64,000 nt of DNA from Ricordea florida (Eukaryota > Cnidaria > Anthozoa > Corallimorpharia > Ricordeidae), in the NCBI GenBank assembly GCA_949710005.1, contig OX453287.1:18762517-18826516 (forward strand), given 5' to 3'. Of this stretch, positions 47,165-58,240 are shown one piece after another. Positions within the stretch are counted from its first letter, which is position 1; each line of letters starts with the position of its first letter. The notes beneath the pieces were generated by a model. The model was not told where the DNA came from. It saw only the letters and a program-made list of their open reading frames with translations, and searched no databases. A program made the translations under genes and the position numbers.

Positions 47165-50100
47165 CTGTAAACAAAAAAAAATATATATTAGCCTATCCAA
47201 CCGAATTGTCCGTTCAACCTGAGTCAGTTTGTAATATGTACACCTATCGGAAATATTTATTGGCTTCGAAGTTTCCAGAGCTTTCCAAAGATTCCCATCG
47301 ATGACTTCCAAAGAATGCGACGAAGATTTTCCAGCCTTGTTCCCACGATTTCAAGTTATTCCAACAGAGCTAGTCTTACCAGCAGAAAAGCACTGCTGGT
47401 TTTGTATCTCCGGTTTCCAGCAATTTTCATAATAACAAATAACATAATAACATAACAAACTTACAAAATTTACCAGAAACTGAAACTTTCCCGTCTTACT
47501 GTTTTAACCATAGAGCTCCATCAGGCATCTTTAACTTCAATACAGATTCCCTGAAGAAAAACTCTGTTCCATTTGAAACTACAAGGAGCTGTGCACGCCA
47601 AAGACTTTATATAGGATGACTTAATTGCTGCATGTTACACGTATCTTCACATTTAAGGCTTTTATACAATGTTTGAAGTCACACTGCCACGGCACTTCAC
47701 TTAATTGTGTGGCTTACACGAATTGTGTAGCCACATTATGGCACGATTGGATTTAATTATTTGTGCACGAGAGTCAAGTGCCTGTCACGTGGTTTAGTGA
47801 GCTACACATGCACGCATTGCGAACTATTTTATTTTAAAGTTGGTTTTAATATTTTAAAGGGACCGGTAAAAAGGGTGAATATGATGTTCTATTGTTGATA
47901 TTATTTGCCAGCACTTCAATCTATAAAATAGGCTGTGCACAACTGTTGATTAAAGCACTGCGTCATTATTTTTGAACTGGAAGAATAAGGGTCTCTTAGG
48001 ATCGTTGTGTTAGGAGACTTAATCTACATCGAAAGAGGAAAAAATAGAAAGCAGTTTTTGTTATCACTGGTTGAAAAGAACAATGAAGATGCCAAGAGGA
48101 CAGTGATTCATTGTTGACATTATTTACTGGGTGAAGCTTTGGTAAAAGAAGAAAATTCAAGCCCCTTTCGCGATAAAGAAAGTACCTTTGCAACCGATGG
48201 CTTCTCTTTTCTTGGATTAATTTCATTCAGAAGATGTTAATCTCCATTTGGACTCATAGCCGTCCCTCTTTCATAAAGCCGTCCCTCTTTCATAATTACT
48301 GAAGGATAACTACACTTCATTAGCTAATCGGCTAAGAAACGGTTTGTTTTGATTTCATACCGACCACAAACCGGAAAAAGTTAATGGAGCACAACCTGTT
48401 TTGTTGCCAGGAATCTGTAGCCCAGAATAGCGAAAAATGCTGTCACACTCATGCAGTGAACACTATTCATCTGCGGATCAAGGATTTTAAGGTACAAAAG
48501 AACAGAGAACTACCAAGGAAAAACAAATTCAGTCATCACTAAACGTATGTCTATGTTGGTATGCATAGTTTGCGTTAGCAAGACAGTAAAATTGAAATAA
48601 AAATTCCTGCCTTTAGCAAGAATATTTTTCAACCAAATGGCACCATGTATTAGTCCCTTTTTAAAAGACATTTTTTTATCACTGTTTAGAGTTTCAAAGC
48701 CCAAACGCTTGTGATTTTTACTATTATACATGAAGTTAGATTTAAGTGTGACAGTACGTTCTAGTTATGAATGAAAAAATTTCGACGCGTAACTAAATCT
48801 GCAAAAGCGGAGTTATTATTGAAAAGACGTGTTTCATGTGGCATTTGAAGAGGGGCTCAGACAGTTCTAAGTCTCAGTGTTCAATCGAAACCCGAGCCAG
48901 TTTTCTAGATTAAACCTAGTACAGAAATTGACAGACGTTGGGAAGGTTTGAGGGGCTTAAAGGTTTTTCATTTTATTTTGATTGCAGCAGCGAAACTTTT
49001 GGCCTAAGATTTTGGTTTTGGCTTAGTGTTCTGTTGACCCACCCAACTTGGAACTCAATCAGATGGACATTTGCCCTACTCTTATGAAATGACGACTTAG
49101 AGCGTTTGATTTCAATTGAGTTCTACCTACGGAAGTCTTGCCTTAAGATGGAACTATCAAACGTTTAGAGACAAGCTTGGGCTCTGTATCCAATAATCAC
49201 TAAGGAGTACAGAACAAGACGGCAATAAGGGTTAGGTCACACTCTCGCCGATTCTGGCGGTGAAATTTTGACAAGCGTGAAATATTATTACTGGAACGCA
49301 AACCATAATCCTACAGTTTTGTTGAGAAACATTGTACAAGAAAATTGGAATTTATTATCGTGCTCCCAAGATCTTAGAAATCCAAGCAGGCAGGTGGGTT
49401 GCATCGGACAAATTTCCCAAGTTATGCCGAATCCTATGCTTCCGTTACGATCTTTTCGTTTAGTTTTTTCGCCAAGTCCGTTCCGCTGAGAGAAACTGGT
49501 AAATGATGATGAGAACGAGTGCTCTTTTTAAGATTGCAGCAGATATTGACGCTGAAGGAATAGCCTATGATTGTTCTTAAGTGGCAAATTTACACTATAT
49601 TGACCAAAACAAAAAATAATACTGGAAAAGTGCAGGTTGAGATGCGCTATCTGAAATTTGCTAGCAGGAAAAACGAAATTGAAAATCGGCAAATTGGATT
49701 TATGTAGCCTGCATTAGTTTAAAATCAGGATTCAAATAGACTCGCAAAACAAGAAAGCGAAGTGAAACAGCGAAATGAATGAATTATCACTGGCAGATAG
49801 AGACAGGAGAGTACAAGAAAACGCTTCATGGTGGATACAGCTTCTTCTGCAATAAAACCACCTTTGAGACTGAAAGCTACCAGCCAAATTCACTGCTATT
49901 TAATTAAACTTTATTATTCAATGAGTGCAACGCGGAAAAAATTCCTGTTTTTTTGTTACGATAACTTTTTCCGCTTTCCACTGATTCAAAATGAATAACA
50001 ATCAAATTGCAGTTTATTATGTTTTTAGCGGTCTTCATGGATTTTTCTAGTCAGTTTTTAATAGGTAGAGTATGGTTTGATAAAAAACGTAACGAAGATG

Positions 50101-50569
50101 GCTGGTTACAGAAATTGAAACCATGCAGAGCAATGTGAGTTTTTTACACAGAGGTTTATTTACTAAGCAAAAGAATAACCAACATGAGTGCAAAAATTGT
50201 ACGAACAATGATAGCGGCTTGAAGTTTTTCCTCGTAATTGTAGTCAATACGCGTAAAGCTTCGACCTTCGACATCTCACTGACGAGGTTTAGCCACCTAT
50301 GTGATTCGCTTTGAAATTTTCACTTATTTCTTTGTTCTGCTTCTCGCACTAGCTAATAAACTTTATGTATTTGCGACTCAAGTTTATGCTCAACAGAAAC
50401 AAATTTCGTAAGACGTAGGTAAAAGTATTCTAAGAAAACAAAATATTCTGCCAATTTTAATTGACTTAAATGAACTAAGTTACCACAAATGTTTACTTGC
50501 TTTTTAATGGTCTAATGGCTATGGCGTTCCATCACCACCAAAATTTAAACTTTTAAATATTCAAATATT
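47165..50569. other. Upstream flank of the ZP gene, unassigned
   Basis: The ZP gene's first exon and promoter should lie here or beyond. I see no convincing coding exon. CCGTCCCTCTTTCATAA is a short direct repeat near 48262-48295. The rest is AT-rich and unrecognised. Confidence 0.35.
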
Positions 50570-50940
50570 CTATTGAAACTTTCAAATCTCTACTACAACA
50601 TTCAGGTCAGGCGTTTAAATAAAACTCACAACATTCAAACATCAACATTTTACATTACAACATTAGAACATGTACTTGAAACAAGCGCTTATTCAATTCC
50701 AACTTTAATTTCGGACATTCGACTTTCAATTCGGCATTGCATTCGAATATTCTATTATTCAATTGGAACATTCAATAGTAATATTCAATCGAAACATCCA
50801 TTCGAACATTCGATTATTCAATTTGAACATTCAATACCAACATTCAATCCAAACATTCAATTCGAACGTTCAATCCAAAAATTCAAACCAAACATTCAAT
50901 ACCAACATTCGACCCAAACATTAGATCCCATCGGTCTCAG
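50570..50940. repeat. ~11-bp AACATTCAAT minisatellite
   Basis: Units such as AACATTCAATT, CAACATTCAAT and GAACATTCGAT recur, densest at 50765-50930. The 141-codon open frame across it reflects this repeat. Confidence 0.85.
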
Positions 50941-51214
50941 CCGTTCGACCGAGATGGGTCTGAAATCCATGTGTAGCATTCTGACACAAAGTAGTTAATA
51001 GAATCGTATGTCGGGCAACATGTAAGTCCGACCACAAGTTTTGGAGCAACTTTAGAATACCCCGCCACTTCATTTACATGTGTCGGTGTCTTTTGAAGAA
51101 CGAGGCATATTACAATAGACTCTATTGCCTTTTGTATCATCAGTATGATTAATTCAAATGAATATATGAAAGACCATATATTTGAACAGCGGAGTAATAT
51201 GTTATGACATTAAT

Positions 51215-51290
51215 TGATCATCGCAGTTATGTACAGAACTTAAGCAGCTGTGAAATTAAGGCCTGAAAGAAAAAAAGAAAAGCTCAGGCC
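51215..51290 (-). mobile_element. SINE family 3, partial
   Basis: GATCATCGCAGTTATGTACA and TTAAGGCCTGAAAGAAA match the body of the copy at 21190-21345. The tRNA head is missing. Confidence 0.65.
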
Positions 51291-51409
51291 TGAACGTAGA
51301 CTGCGAGCAGTCTCTCTTTTGCTCTAAATCGGGTACTAAAGTCGGTCCTAAATCTGTGGAACGAACATGATATGCGAGCGGCGAGTCCCCGAGCCGGGAG
51401 TTTCGTGGG

Positions 51410-51447
51410 CGCCACGAAAAAGCTGTGGAAACACTCGCCTGGGGCTC

Positions 51448-51475
<28 letters not shown>
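51410..51475. repeat. Hairpin repeat
   Basis: CGAAAAAGCTGTGGAAACAC and its partner GTGTTCCCACAGCATTTCTCG flank a TCGCCTGGGGCTC loop, similar in style to the hairpin at 25402-25590. Confidence 0.7.
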
Positions 51476-51478
<3 letters not shown>

Positions 51479-51540
51479 CTTTCACTCGTGTTTCTATAAC
51501 TCGATAGAAACACGGTACATGTTTTCTATTTCTTAAATAT

Positions 51541-52519
51541 TAAATAACCATGTCACTTGGAGATGTTAATCATGCTCAACCTTGTTTCTATCAGCGGCAA
51601 CATTTTTACCTGAAAAATACGAGTCTTAAATCTCTGCTCGCAATCACGTCTTTATTACTGACAACAGAAACGTTTGCGAGATGTTTATATTACGGCCAGT
51701 TTGCGCGTAAACCAGAAAACACATTTTATGTGAATATTCTTTGTTCTTTGAGCCAAGTATTTTGTACGTTAAATTATATTACAACTCCACTCAATAATAA
51801 CTTTGTACCGAAAAAAAACGGCAACCCATGTAAGTACCTGTTGTCTTGAAAATCACACACACTCCAGTCACTTATTTCAGTGTCCTTCGGAAAATCCCTG
51901 CACAGAAGAGAAACGCTTCCCCAATAAAATTCTAGACTATTCGGAGCTCTTGAGTTATACTCTAAACATCACACAGGGGGAATGTGAGAAACTGCAACGA
52001 GTGCAGCAAGAGCAAGGGAGCGTTGTCCCAGGGAAAAGAAAGGTCTCACATCTTCTCCTTATTAAACCCGCTTATTACGGACACTTTCTATGGTCTCCTA
52101 ATTATAAGTGTCTCTATTAACGGGGTTGACTGTACCACGAGTTTAATAAGTATTATAATGATGAATTCTACAAAATAAAACTTAAATGAAACAGAAACAC
52201 TTTCCATACAAAAGTCAATATGTATTTAATTAGGAAAATATTACATACATTGTAAGATATGGATTTCGGATTTCTTCTGACATTAAATAATCACGTCACT
52301 CGGGAGATCTTAATGTTGTCATGGGTTTAATGCCCAGCCTTGTTTCTATAAACGTCAACATTTTCATCTGAAAAATACGAGTCTTCAAGTCTCTGCTTAC
52401 TGTCACGTCTTTATTATTGACGATAGAAACTTCAAGCAACTACAACAAGAACGTCAACAAGAACGTTAACAAAACATAAACAAACAATGCTTATAACAAT
52501 CGCTCATTCATTTATCTAC
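51541..52519. other. Duplicated non-coding stretch
   Basis: A block near 51583-51670 (TTGTTTCTATCAGCGGCAAC, then CTGAAAAATACGAGTCTTAA) recurs at 52340-52430, about 760 bases away. The role is unknown. No gene was recognised. Confidence 0.5.
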
Positions 52520-52640
52520 AGTGGAACTTCGATTTAACGAACCTCTATATAACGAACGACTTTCTTCAGCCCGGCAAAAATTATAGTAAAATGTATGGAA
52601 CAGAACCTCGATTTAACCAATCTCCATTTAACGAAATCCT
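52520..52640. repeat. Transposon end-like repeat (CTCGATTTAACGAA type)
   Basis: GTGGAACTTCGATTTAACGA, CCCGGCAAAAATTATAGTAA and AACCTCGATTTAACCAATCT follow the same order as 10800-10960. Confidence 0.55.
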
Positions 52641-52971
52641 CGTTATCATTACAACTTACACAATCCAGAATCCTAATCGTAAGATATACCTCGATACAAC
52701 GAATAAATGTTAACATATGATAAAAAAAGCCAAACATACCAACAAGGATAAAATTTATGCGTATAGCAGTTTTAAGCAGTTTTGTTTGCCTTTTCATGAG
52801 TTTCTAGCGCCGTATAGCTCGGTATTACACCACGTATAATTACAGTACTGTAATTGTTCAGATCCGGGAATACTGGGTTTTGTAAATTAATCATTAACTA
52901 TACCTCTGTAAAACAACCATTTTGGTTGATTTCCGAAAATTCGTTAAATCGAGGTTTTCGATTTAATTTTT

Positions 52972-53075
52972 AGCAAACAAACAGATAATTAATTAATAAT
53001 TTATAAAAATTAATTAATAATTAATGATAAATGATTAATTAATAATCAATTAATAATTAATAATTATTATTAATT
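52972..53075. repeat. TTAATTAAT-rich low-complexity tract
   Basis: Almost purely A and T, built of TAATTAAT units. Confidence 0.9.
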
Positions 53076-53859
53076 CGAGTAAACGACGCCCTCCTATAAA
53101 CGCCGCACCTTTCAAAAGAACGATGCTAATAAGAAAAAGCTCGGTACAACTTGATAATTTACACCATCCATTCATTTACGATCCTATCTCAGCAAAATGA
53201 GGGAGACATTGGTGAACCTTTAAATTACATAATATTTACAAACGATTTTCACTAACTGTTGTAGATGATTTCAAAATAAAAGGCTTCCTCGAATAAACGC
53301 CGCATTGGAAACGCGGGGAAACCAGAGTTTCGTTCAGGGCACTGCTCCAGATCGGAGGGATATATTTTTTCATACCTACAAGAAAATATAATTTCTCGTG
53401 AATCGTTTTTGTCAGCGCAAATATCAGTAAGACATTTTTGCAGGTTCTAATTTTTGCGATTTTTGCGGTTTTTCCAGGAAAGCACAAAAATAAGTTTCCG
53501 CAAATGAAAGTTACCGCAAACATTTTTCCCGCACAAATTTACTCCAGAGTAAATATTCTCTAATTTAAATGTCTGTTCTATCACAAATTGTCTCTTTCAC
53601 TCAGAAACAAAGAAATACTGGTTTATTGTTTAAAAAATTTGTATTTCTATTGCAAGTACTCTATATAAGCTACGAAAATATTATCAATTCTGGGTACTGG
53701 ATACTTTCTGAAAATCGCAAAAATTAATTCCCTGCAAGAAAAACCAATCTGTCCTATTCGCAAAAAATACTTCTCACAAAACAAAAAACACGCCAATCCG
53801 CAAAATTATACTCCCGCAAAAGCTGATTTTATTCTTTCAAAAAGATACTTCATGACATT
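53076..53859. other. Unassigned sequence with TTTTTGCGG-type motifs
   Basis: ATAAACGCCGCA occurs at 53096 and 53295. TTTTTGCGAT/TTTTTGCGGT and inverted CCGCAAA motifs recur from 53450 to 53820. Probably an old transposon; not classified. Confidence 0.4.
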
Positions 53860-54120
53860 TCAAACTTTTATATAGCGCTTTGTAAAGCAACAGGAATATG
53901 GGAACCAAGTCTTCTCTGCAATCTTTTCAACTAAAGGCCTTGCTGCAATTTTGGCCACATTACAGTCAAAAACTTCTAATGATGACGCTTGGCTAACTTT
54001 TAAATGGATATCCATGGAGGACTCAGAAGGTACTTGGTTGATCATCCGGACCACTTCATCGATCTTGGGCCTGTTTTCTGGACTGAACTGAATACATTCC
54101 TTGTAAATTCCATGTATATT
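53860..54120 (-). pseudogene. Protein-kinase domain C-terminal relic
   Basis: On the minus strand the frame reads IHGIYKECIQFSPENRPKID, then EVVRMINQVPSESSMDIHLK and about 50 more residues to a TGA. C-x(5)-P-x-x-RP followed by a helix is the end of a protein-kinase catalytic lobe, with a short C-terminal extension. Upstream the frame stays open to 54237 but enters repeat sequence, so the catalytic core is absent. It could be the last exon of a gene whose earlier exons lie past 54.8 kb, but none was recognised. Confidence 0.6.
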
Positions 54121-54795
54121 AGCGGAGCTCCACAGCGGAGCCTCATAACTACCGTGCGAGGATAGAAATTGAGAAAACCATGCGTTTGAGTTTTCATGGT
54201 CATCGTGGCTAGCGGCATGGCTCGCGGGCGCGTGCGCCTAGCGACGACGACGACGACGACGATGTTGCCCCAACATGGCGGCCATAGTCATCCGGGATAT
54301 TTAGAAGGTCTTAAACCGAAACGAGGCTTTGTTTTTCGCGCGCATTTCGCGGCTTGCCGCGGCTACAGAACCTACAGCCAGCAGTCTACAGCAGTCTACA
54401 ATGTTTTGCTGAAGAAACGGATTATTCATAGCGGTTTTGGAGGAAAAATTTTCTTCCTACAAGTTTTCAAGCGTTTTTGGAGGGACATAAGCATAAAGCT
54501 GAGTTCTTCCTACAAGTTTTCAAGCGTTTTTGGAGGGACATAAGCATAAAGCTGAGTGTCTATTTTTCATTTGTTAAAGAGCTGCCTAGCTGCTTTTGGT
54601 GTTGCTTTAAAACTATTATAATTTTGCTGACCAGGTAATGGTTCTTCCGTTGAGTCGCGAGCTAGATGTTTTTTTTTGACGATTTATTTCAGCTATCGAA
54701 TCTTCTTTAAGTAGTTGCGTACACCAGACGTATTTAATAACTTTAGTGACAGCATTTTCAATGTGTGAGGGTCTGTGTGAGGAGCTCCGCTTTTA
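54121..54795. mobile_element. Probable repeat with AGCGGAGCTCC ends
   Basis: AGCGGAGCTCC at 54121-54131 is inverted as GGAGCTCCGCT at 54780-54790. Inside are (CGA)n at 54240-54262 and a perfect 53-base tandem duplication starting at 54451 and 54504 (TTCTTCCTACAAGTTTTCAA ... ATAAAGCTGAG). The element abuts the kinase relic. Confidence 0.45.
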
Positions 54796-55049
54796 GGCTT
54801 GCCTAAATCTATTTAATAAGTAAACACACAAGCCCCTTTCAAAAAGTTAGGATTGTTTCCGTCATGCCGATCCAGTGTTTACATGAGAATGTGCTGCACG
54901 CCCTAAACGCAACAATGCTCTTTCATATCCCAACTAAGATGATTCAACTTATGTATACTACAGACGCCAAAAAGGGAAAACAAATAACGGATTTATCTAT
55001 GGAAAGAGTTTGTTTGCAAGAAACGATCGCGAATTCGAAGTGTCTATTG

Positions 55050-55390
55050 CATAGATGCCAACACCAAAAATTTGAAAAGCGGAAGATTTATGTATCAAAG
55101 CGGGAGAGTTGGCATCTCTGGTTCCGTCTCATGTATTCTCATCGTTCATTGGCTTAAAAGCTGCTCCAATAGGAAGATTGTTTATATCATTGTGCAGATA
55201 GCGCGTTCGATCTTATCTAGTGGGAGTGTGACACAAAAAGACAAGGAGGAAGTCTGTTTTATTTTTTACTAAGTAGTCAATATTTATAGTGGACGTAAAA
55301 GCGGGAGATTTATGTCTCAAAGCGGGAGAGCGGGAGACGAGGCAAAAAAGCGTAAGTCTCCCGCCAAAAGCGGGAGAGTTGGCATCTCTG
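55050..55390. mobile_element. 341-bp element, GAGATGCCAAC-type ends, CTATTG duplication
   Basis: The left end CATAGATGCCAAC is inverted as GTTGGCATCTCTG at the right. CTATTG lies at 55044-55049 and 55391-55396. A further GAGAGTTGGCATCTCTGG end at 55105-55121 and repeated AAAGCGGGAGA units suggest two nested or recombined copies. Confidence 0.65.
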
Positions 55391-55559
55391 CTATTGGCGG
55401 CGTGATAAACAGATGTATCCAAATTGGGCAGTTCGTTTACAATAAACGCGTGACAAATTGAACTCAACGGTTAACTGGCATCGCCAAAGATAAGGAAACG
55501 TTAAATACTTTATGTTTGGTAAGTTAAGCCAACAAAACAAAAGGATTATCCAGGATTTT

Positions 55560-55660
55560 ATTAGTCCGGGCGAATCGACTTTTTTCTCGGGCGAATCGAC
55601 TCTGAGATCGGGCGAAACGTCTTCGGGCGAATAGGCCATCGAGCGAAACGACCGCAATTC
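55560..55660. repeat. GGGCGAATCGACT-type degenerate tandem repeat
   Basis: Units CGGGCGAATCGACT, TCGGGCGAAACGTC and GAGCGAAACGACC recur at ~20-base spacing, resembling the repeats at 1325-1440 and 7508-7675. Confidence 0.65.
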
Positions 55661-56275
55661 TGAGTACATGACGCCAATAGTTTGACTACATTAGGCATCA
55701 GTTATAAGGCAGGTGGCAAGCATACAGTTGTTAAAAAAATTGATAACTTAACATAAAGGTACAGGATTAAATGGAGCCGAAACCAAATGCAGTTCTGGTA
55801 TCCTGCTGCTCACTGTCTGTGTGTTCAAAGTTTCTAACACATGTAGCAGGGTCCTTCCGAATCGGTTCCGAATAAGGTCTGACTTTTGTTGCCATGACAT
55901 TGCCAATTTTATCATCACTATAGTTTTTGTTGTCTAAAAGTTTATTCAATGTTTTCAACAGAAACATCCACCTTGATTGTGCAGCTGATTTTGCGCTTGT
56001 GTGCGTTCAGGTGGGACGTGTCTAGCTAATGTCCGGACTCGGAATCTCAAAAATGTCGAATAATCAGAGTAATGTTACTAAAGGTCTAAAAAAGACATAA
56101 CTGCATACCTTTAAGGGTGCTGGCTATTTTTACTGGTTTTCAATGTCAAAAACTGAATGTAAGAAAAGCTTTTTGCAGTAAATTATTTCACATGTTTATA
56201 TCCTGCATTGGTTCTGTACTATATTATTACACTCTGACTGTACACAAGATTTGCCTTTAAGATAAAAGGGAGGTG
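55661..56275. other. Unassigned stretch
   Basis: An unrecognised minus-strand frame of 66 codons (55967-55767) ends DTRTAFGFGSI. It has no supporting context and I do not call it a gene. Confidence 0.35.
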
Positions 56276-56308
56276 CTGACGTTTCGAGCGTTAGTCCTTC
56301 GTCGGAAC
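56276..56308 (-). other. Penelope-like-type hairpin motif, second copy
   Basis: On the minus strand: CCGACGAAGGACTAACGCTC then GAAACGTCAG, matching 29421-29450 apart from three or four positions. Confidence 0.35.
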
Positions 56309-56490
56309 GAATGGAAATCTAACCGCCTTTATACAAGGTATTATTGCAGACGAACAGAACAATAACTAAAAGCAGAACTTACACGAAACTCCCATCCTCG
56401 TCCGCCATGTTTATAGTTGGATCAAAGACCCCGCCACCGAACTACAGATCGAGAGAGACTGTAAACTATAACCCAGAAAAGAGTATTAAA

Positions 56491-56880
56491 GTTTTGCCGT
56501 GAAAAAGTAAGTTTTGCCATGAGAAACTAAGTTTTGCCGTGAGAAAGTAAGTTTTGCCATGAGAAAGTAAGTTTTGCCGTGAAAAAGTAAGTTTTACCGA
56601 GAGAAAGTAAGTTTTGCCATGAGAAAGTAAGTTTTGCCATGAGAAAGTAAGTTTTGCCGTGAAAAAGTAAGTTTTGCCGAGAGAAAGTAAGTTTTGCCGT
56701 GAAAAAGTAAGTTTTACCGAGAGAAAGTAAGTTTTGCCATGAGAAAGTAAGTTTTGCCATGAGAAAGTAAGTTTTGCCGTGAAAAAGTAAGTTTTGCCGA
56801 GAGAAAGTAAGTTTTGCCGTGAGAAAGTAAGTTTTGCCGTGAGAAAGTAAGTTTTGCTGTGGCAGTTGTGGGCCACCGTA
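56491..56880. repeat. 20-bp satellite with 120-bp higher-order repeat, ending in a foldback terminus
   Basis: Eighteen 20-base units of the type GTTTTGCCGTGAGAAAGTAA fill 56491-56850. Variants are CCGTGAAA, ACCGAG, CCATGAG and CCGAG. Units 5-10 (56571-56690) are base-for-base the same as units 11-16 (56691-56810). The array then runs into CAGTTGTGGGCCACCGTA, ending at 56880, which is the same terminus as the element at 56902-57949. All ORFs here are repeat artefacts. Confidence 0.95.
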
Positions 56881-56901
56881 CATTTCGCTCATATAAGTTC
56901 C

Positions 56902-57949
56902 TACGGTGGCCCACAACTGTCACGGCAAAACAGAAAGTCACGGCACTACAAACTTAACTCACGGCAAGACAATGTTATCTCACGGCAAAACAAAATTAAC
57001 TCACGGCAGAACACTATTAACTCACGGCAAAACGAAATTAACTCACGGCAAAACAAAGAAAGCGAGTTGGTCAGCGGTTGGTCAGCGGTTGTTATTTGCT
57101 TTAGGCACGTGAGAAGCTCGGTCAATAATTCAAGAAATATATTAGATTTTGACCGTCTAACACAGCAATGGGTTCACGTAAGCTTATATAATTAGCTCGT
57201 AATATATGTTATACTGTAAAACCGTTCATTCGTAAATACTTTGCAAAGATACGTTTCTTCATTCGGTCATAGCCTATATTTTAAAGTTTGTACAATTAGA
57301 TGTTTTCTGTTTTTTTTTTTTCTCGTTTCTTTTTGTGGCTTGCTTGAAAACTGGTTGGTGCATTACAGATTTTGCGGGTCATATCTGCAGGATGCACCAA
57401 AAATAGCATACATTACGAATGTTTCCTTTTGGCTACATGTACATGCACAATCTTATTTCAGACACGTGCTGATCAGCTTATTTGTGGCAGTGTCTTCTCA
57501 CGTGCCTATCGTTATTCGGAACTAAAAGAGATGCAAATACGAATACTTTAGATTAAGAAACGTGCCTTTACCAAAGTCTTTGCAAAAGTTGGCATTTTGA
57601 TCGACTAGCGAACCACAAGCGCTACAAAACATCATGAGTTCGAGATAAGGAACACTGCACCAAACATGAGGGTTTCCGAGCGAGCAGTGTGTTACTGTTA
57701 CACGACAAACCATTTGTAAAGCAAATAACAACCGCTGACCAACTCGCTTTCTTTGTTTTGCCGTGAGTTAATTTCGTTTTGCCGTGAGTAAATGGTGTAT
57801 TGCCGTGAGTTAATTTTGTTTTGCCGTGAATTAACGGTGTACTGCCGTGAGTTAATTTTGTTTTGCCGTGAGATAACATTGTCTTGCCGTGAGTTAAGTT
57901 TGTAGTGCCGTGACTTTCTGTTTTGCCGTGACAGTTGTGGGCCACCGTA
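56902..57949. mobile_element. ~1.05-kb foldback element with long satellite-built inverted arms
   Basis: Both ends are TACGGTGGCCCACAACTGTC in inverted orientation. The arms continue inverted for ~205 bases (left, to ~57106) and ~235 bases (right, from ~57715), mostly as ~22-base units of AACTCACGGCAAAACAAAAT type, then GAGTTGGTCAGCGGTTGTTA. The right arm has two more units; the left has a small GGTCAGCGGTT duplication. AAGTTCC at 56895-56901 and AAGTTCT at 57950-57956 are a likely imperfect target duplication. The central ~600 bases show no recognisable protein. Confidence 0.9.
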
Positions 57950-58240
57950 AAGTTCTCATTCAAGTCACACCAGAAATCGCGGACATTTCGAGCCCGTAAT
58001 AGTTGTCAGCGGTGCATCCACAGAAGAACACTAGCCAATATGGCGAATGTTGCGGGTCGATCGGGAAAGCGCGTATTTTAAGATGTGCTCCACAACTTAA
58101 GCACAGGCGATAAACCATCCATCAACAATAGTTGAATTGAGGAGGTCTATGTAAGTTGCTCTTTGCGCAGGTATCCTCCAACAGCTCTGTCCATGCGTGT
58201 AACAATAAACATTGGCCACGGAATCTCTACACAAACAAGA

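Noticed and set aside
48396-48470. Possible signal-peptide first exon of the ZP gene on the minus strand (starts MNSVHCMSVTAFFAILG)
   Set aside because: The only nearby donor (GTTGTG after ...ATKQ) leaves phase 0, but the exon at 47164 needs one base from its predecessor. The hydrophobic stretch is also weak.
56466-56916. Overlapping minus-strand ORFs of 129-136 codons
   Set aside because: They are translations of the 20-bp satellite in several frames, with no start context or family resemblance.
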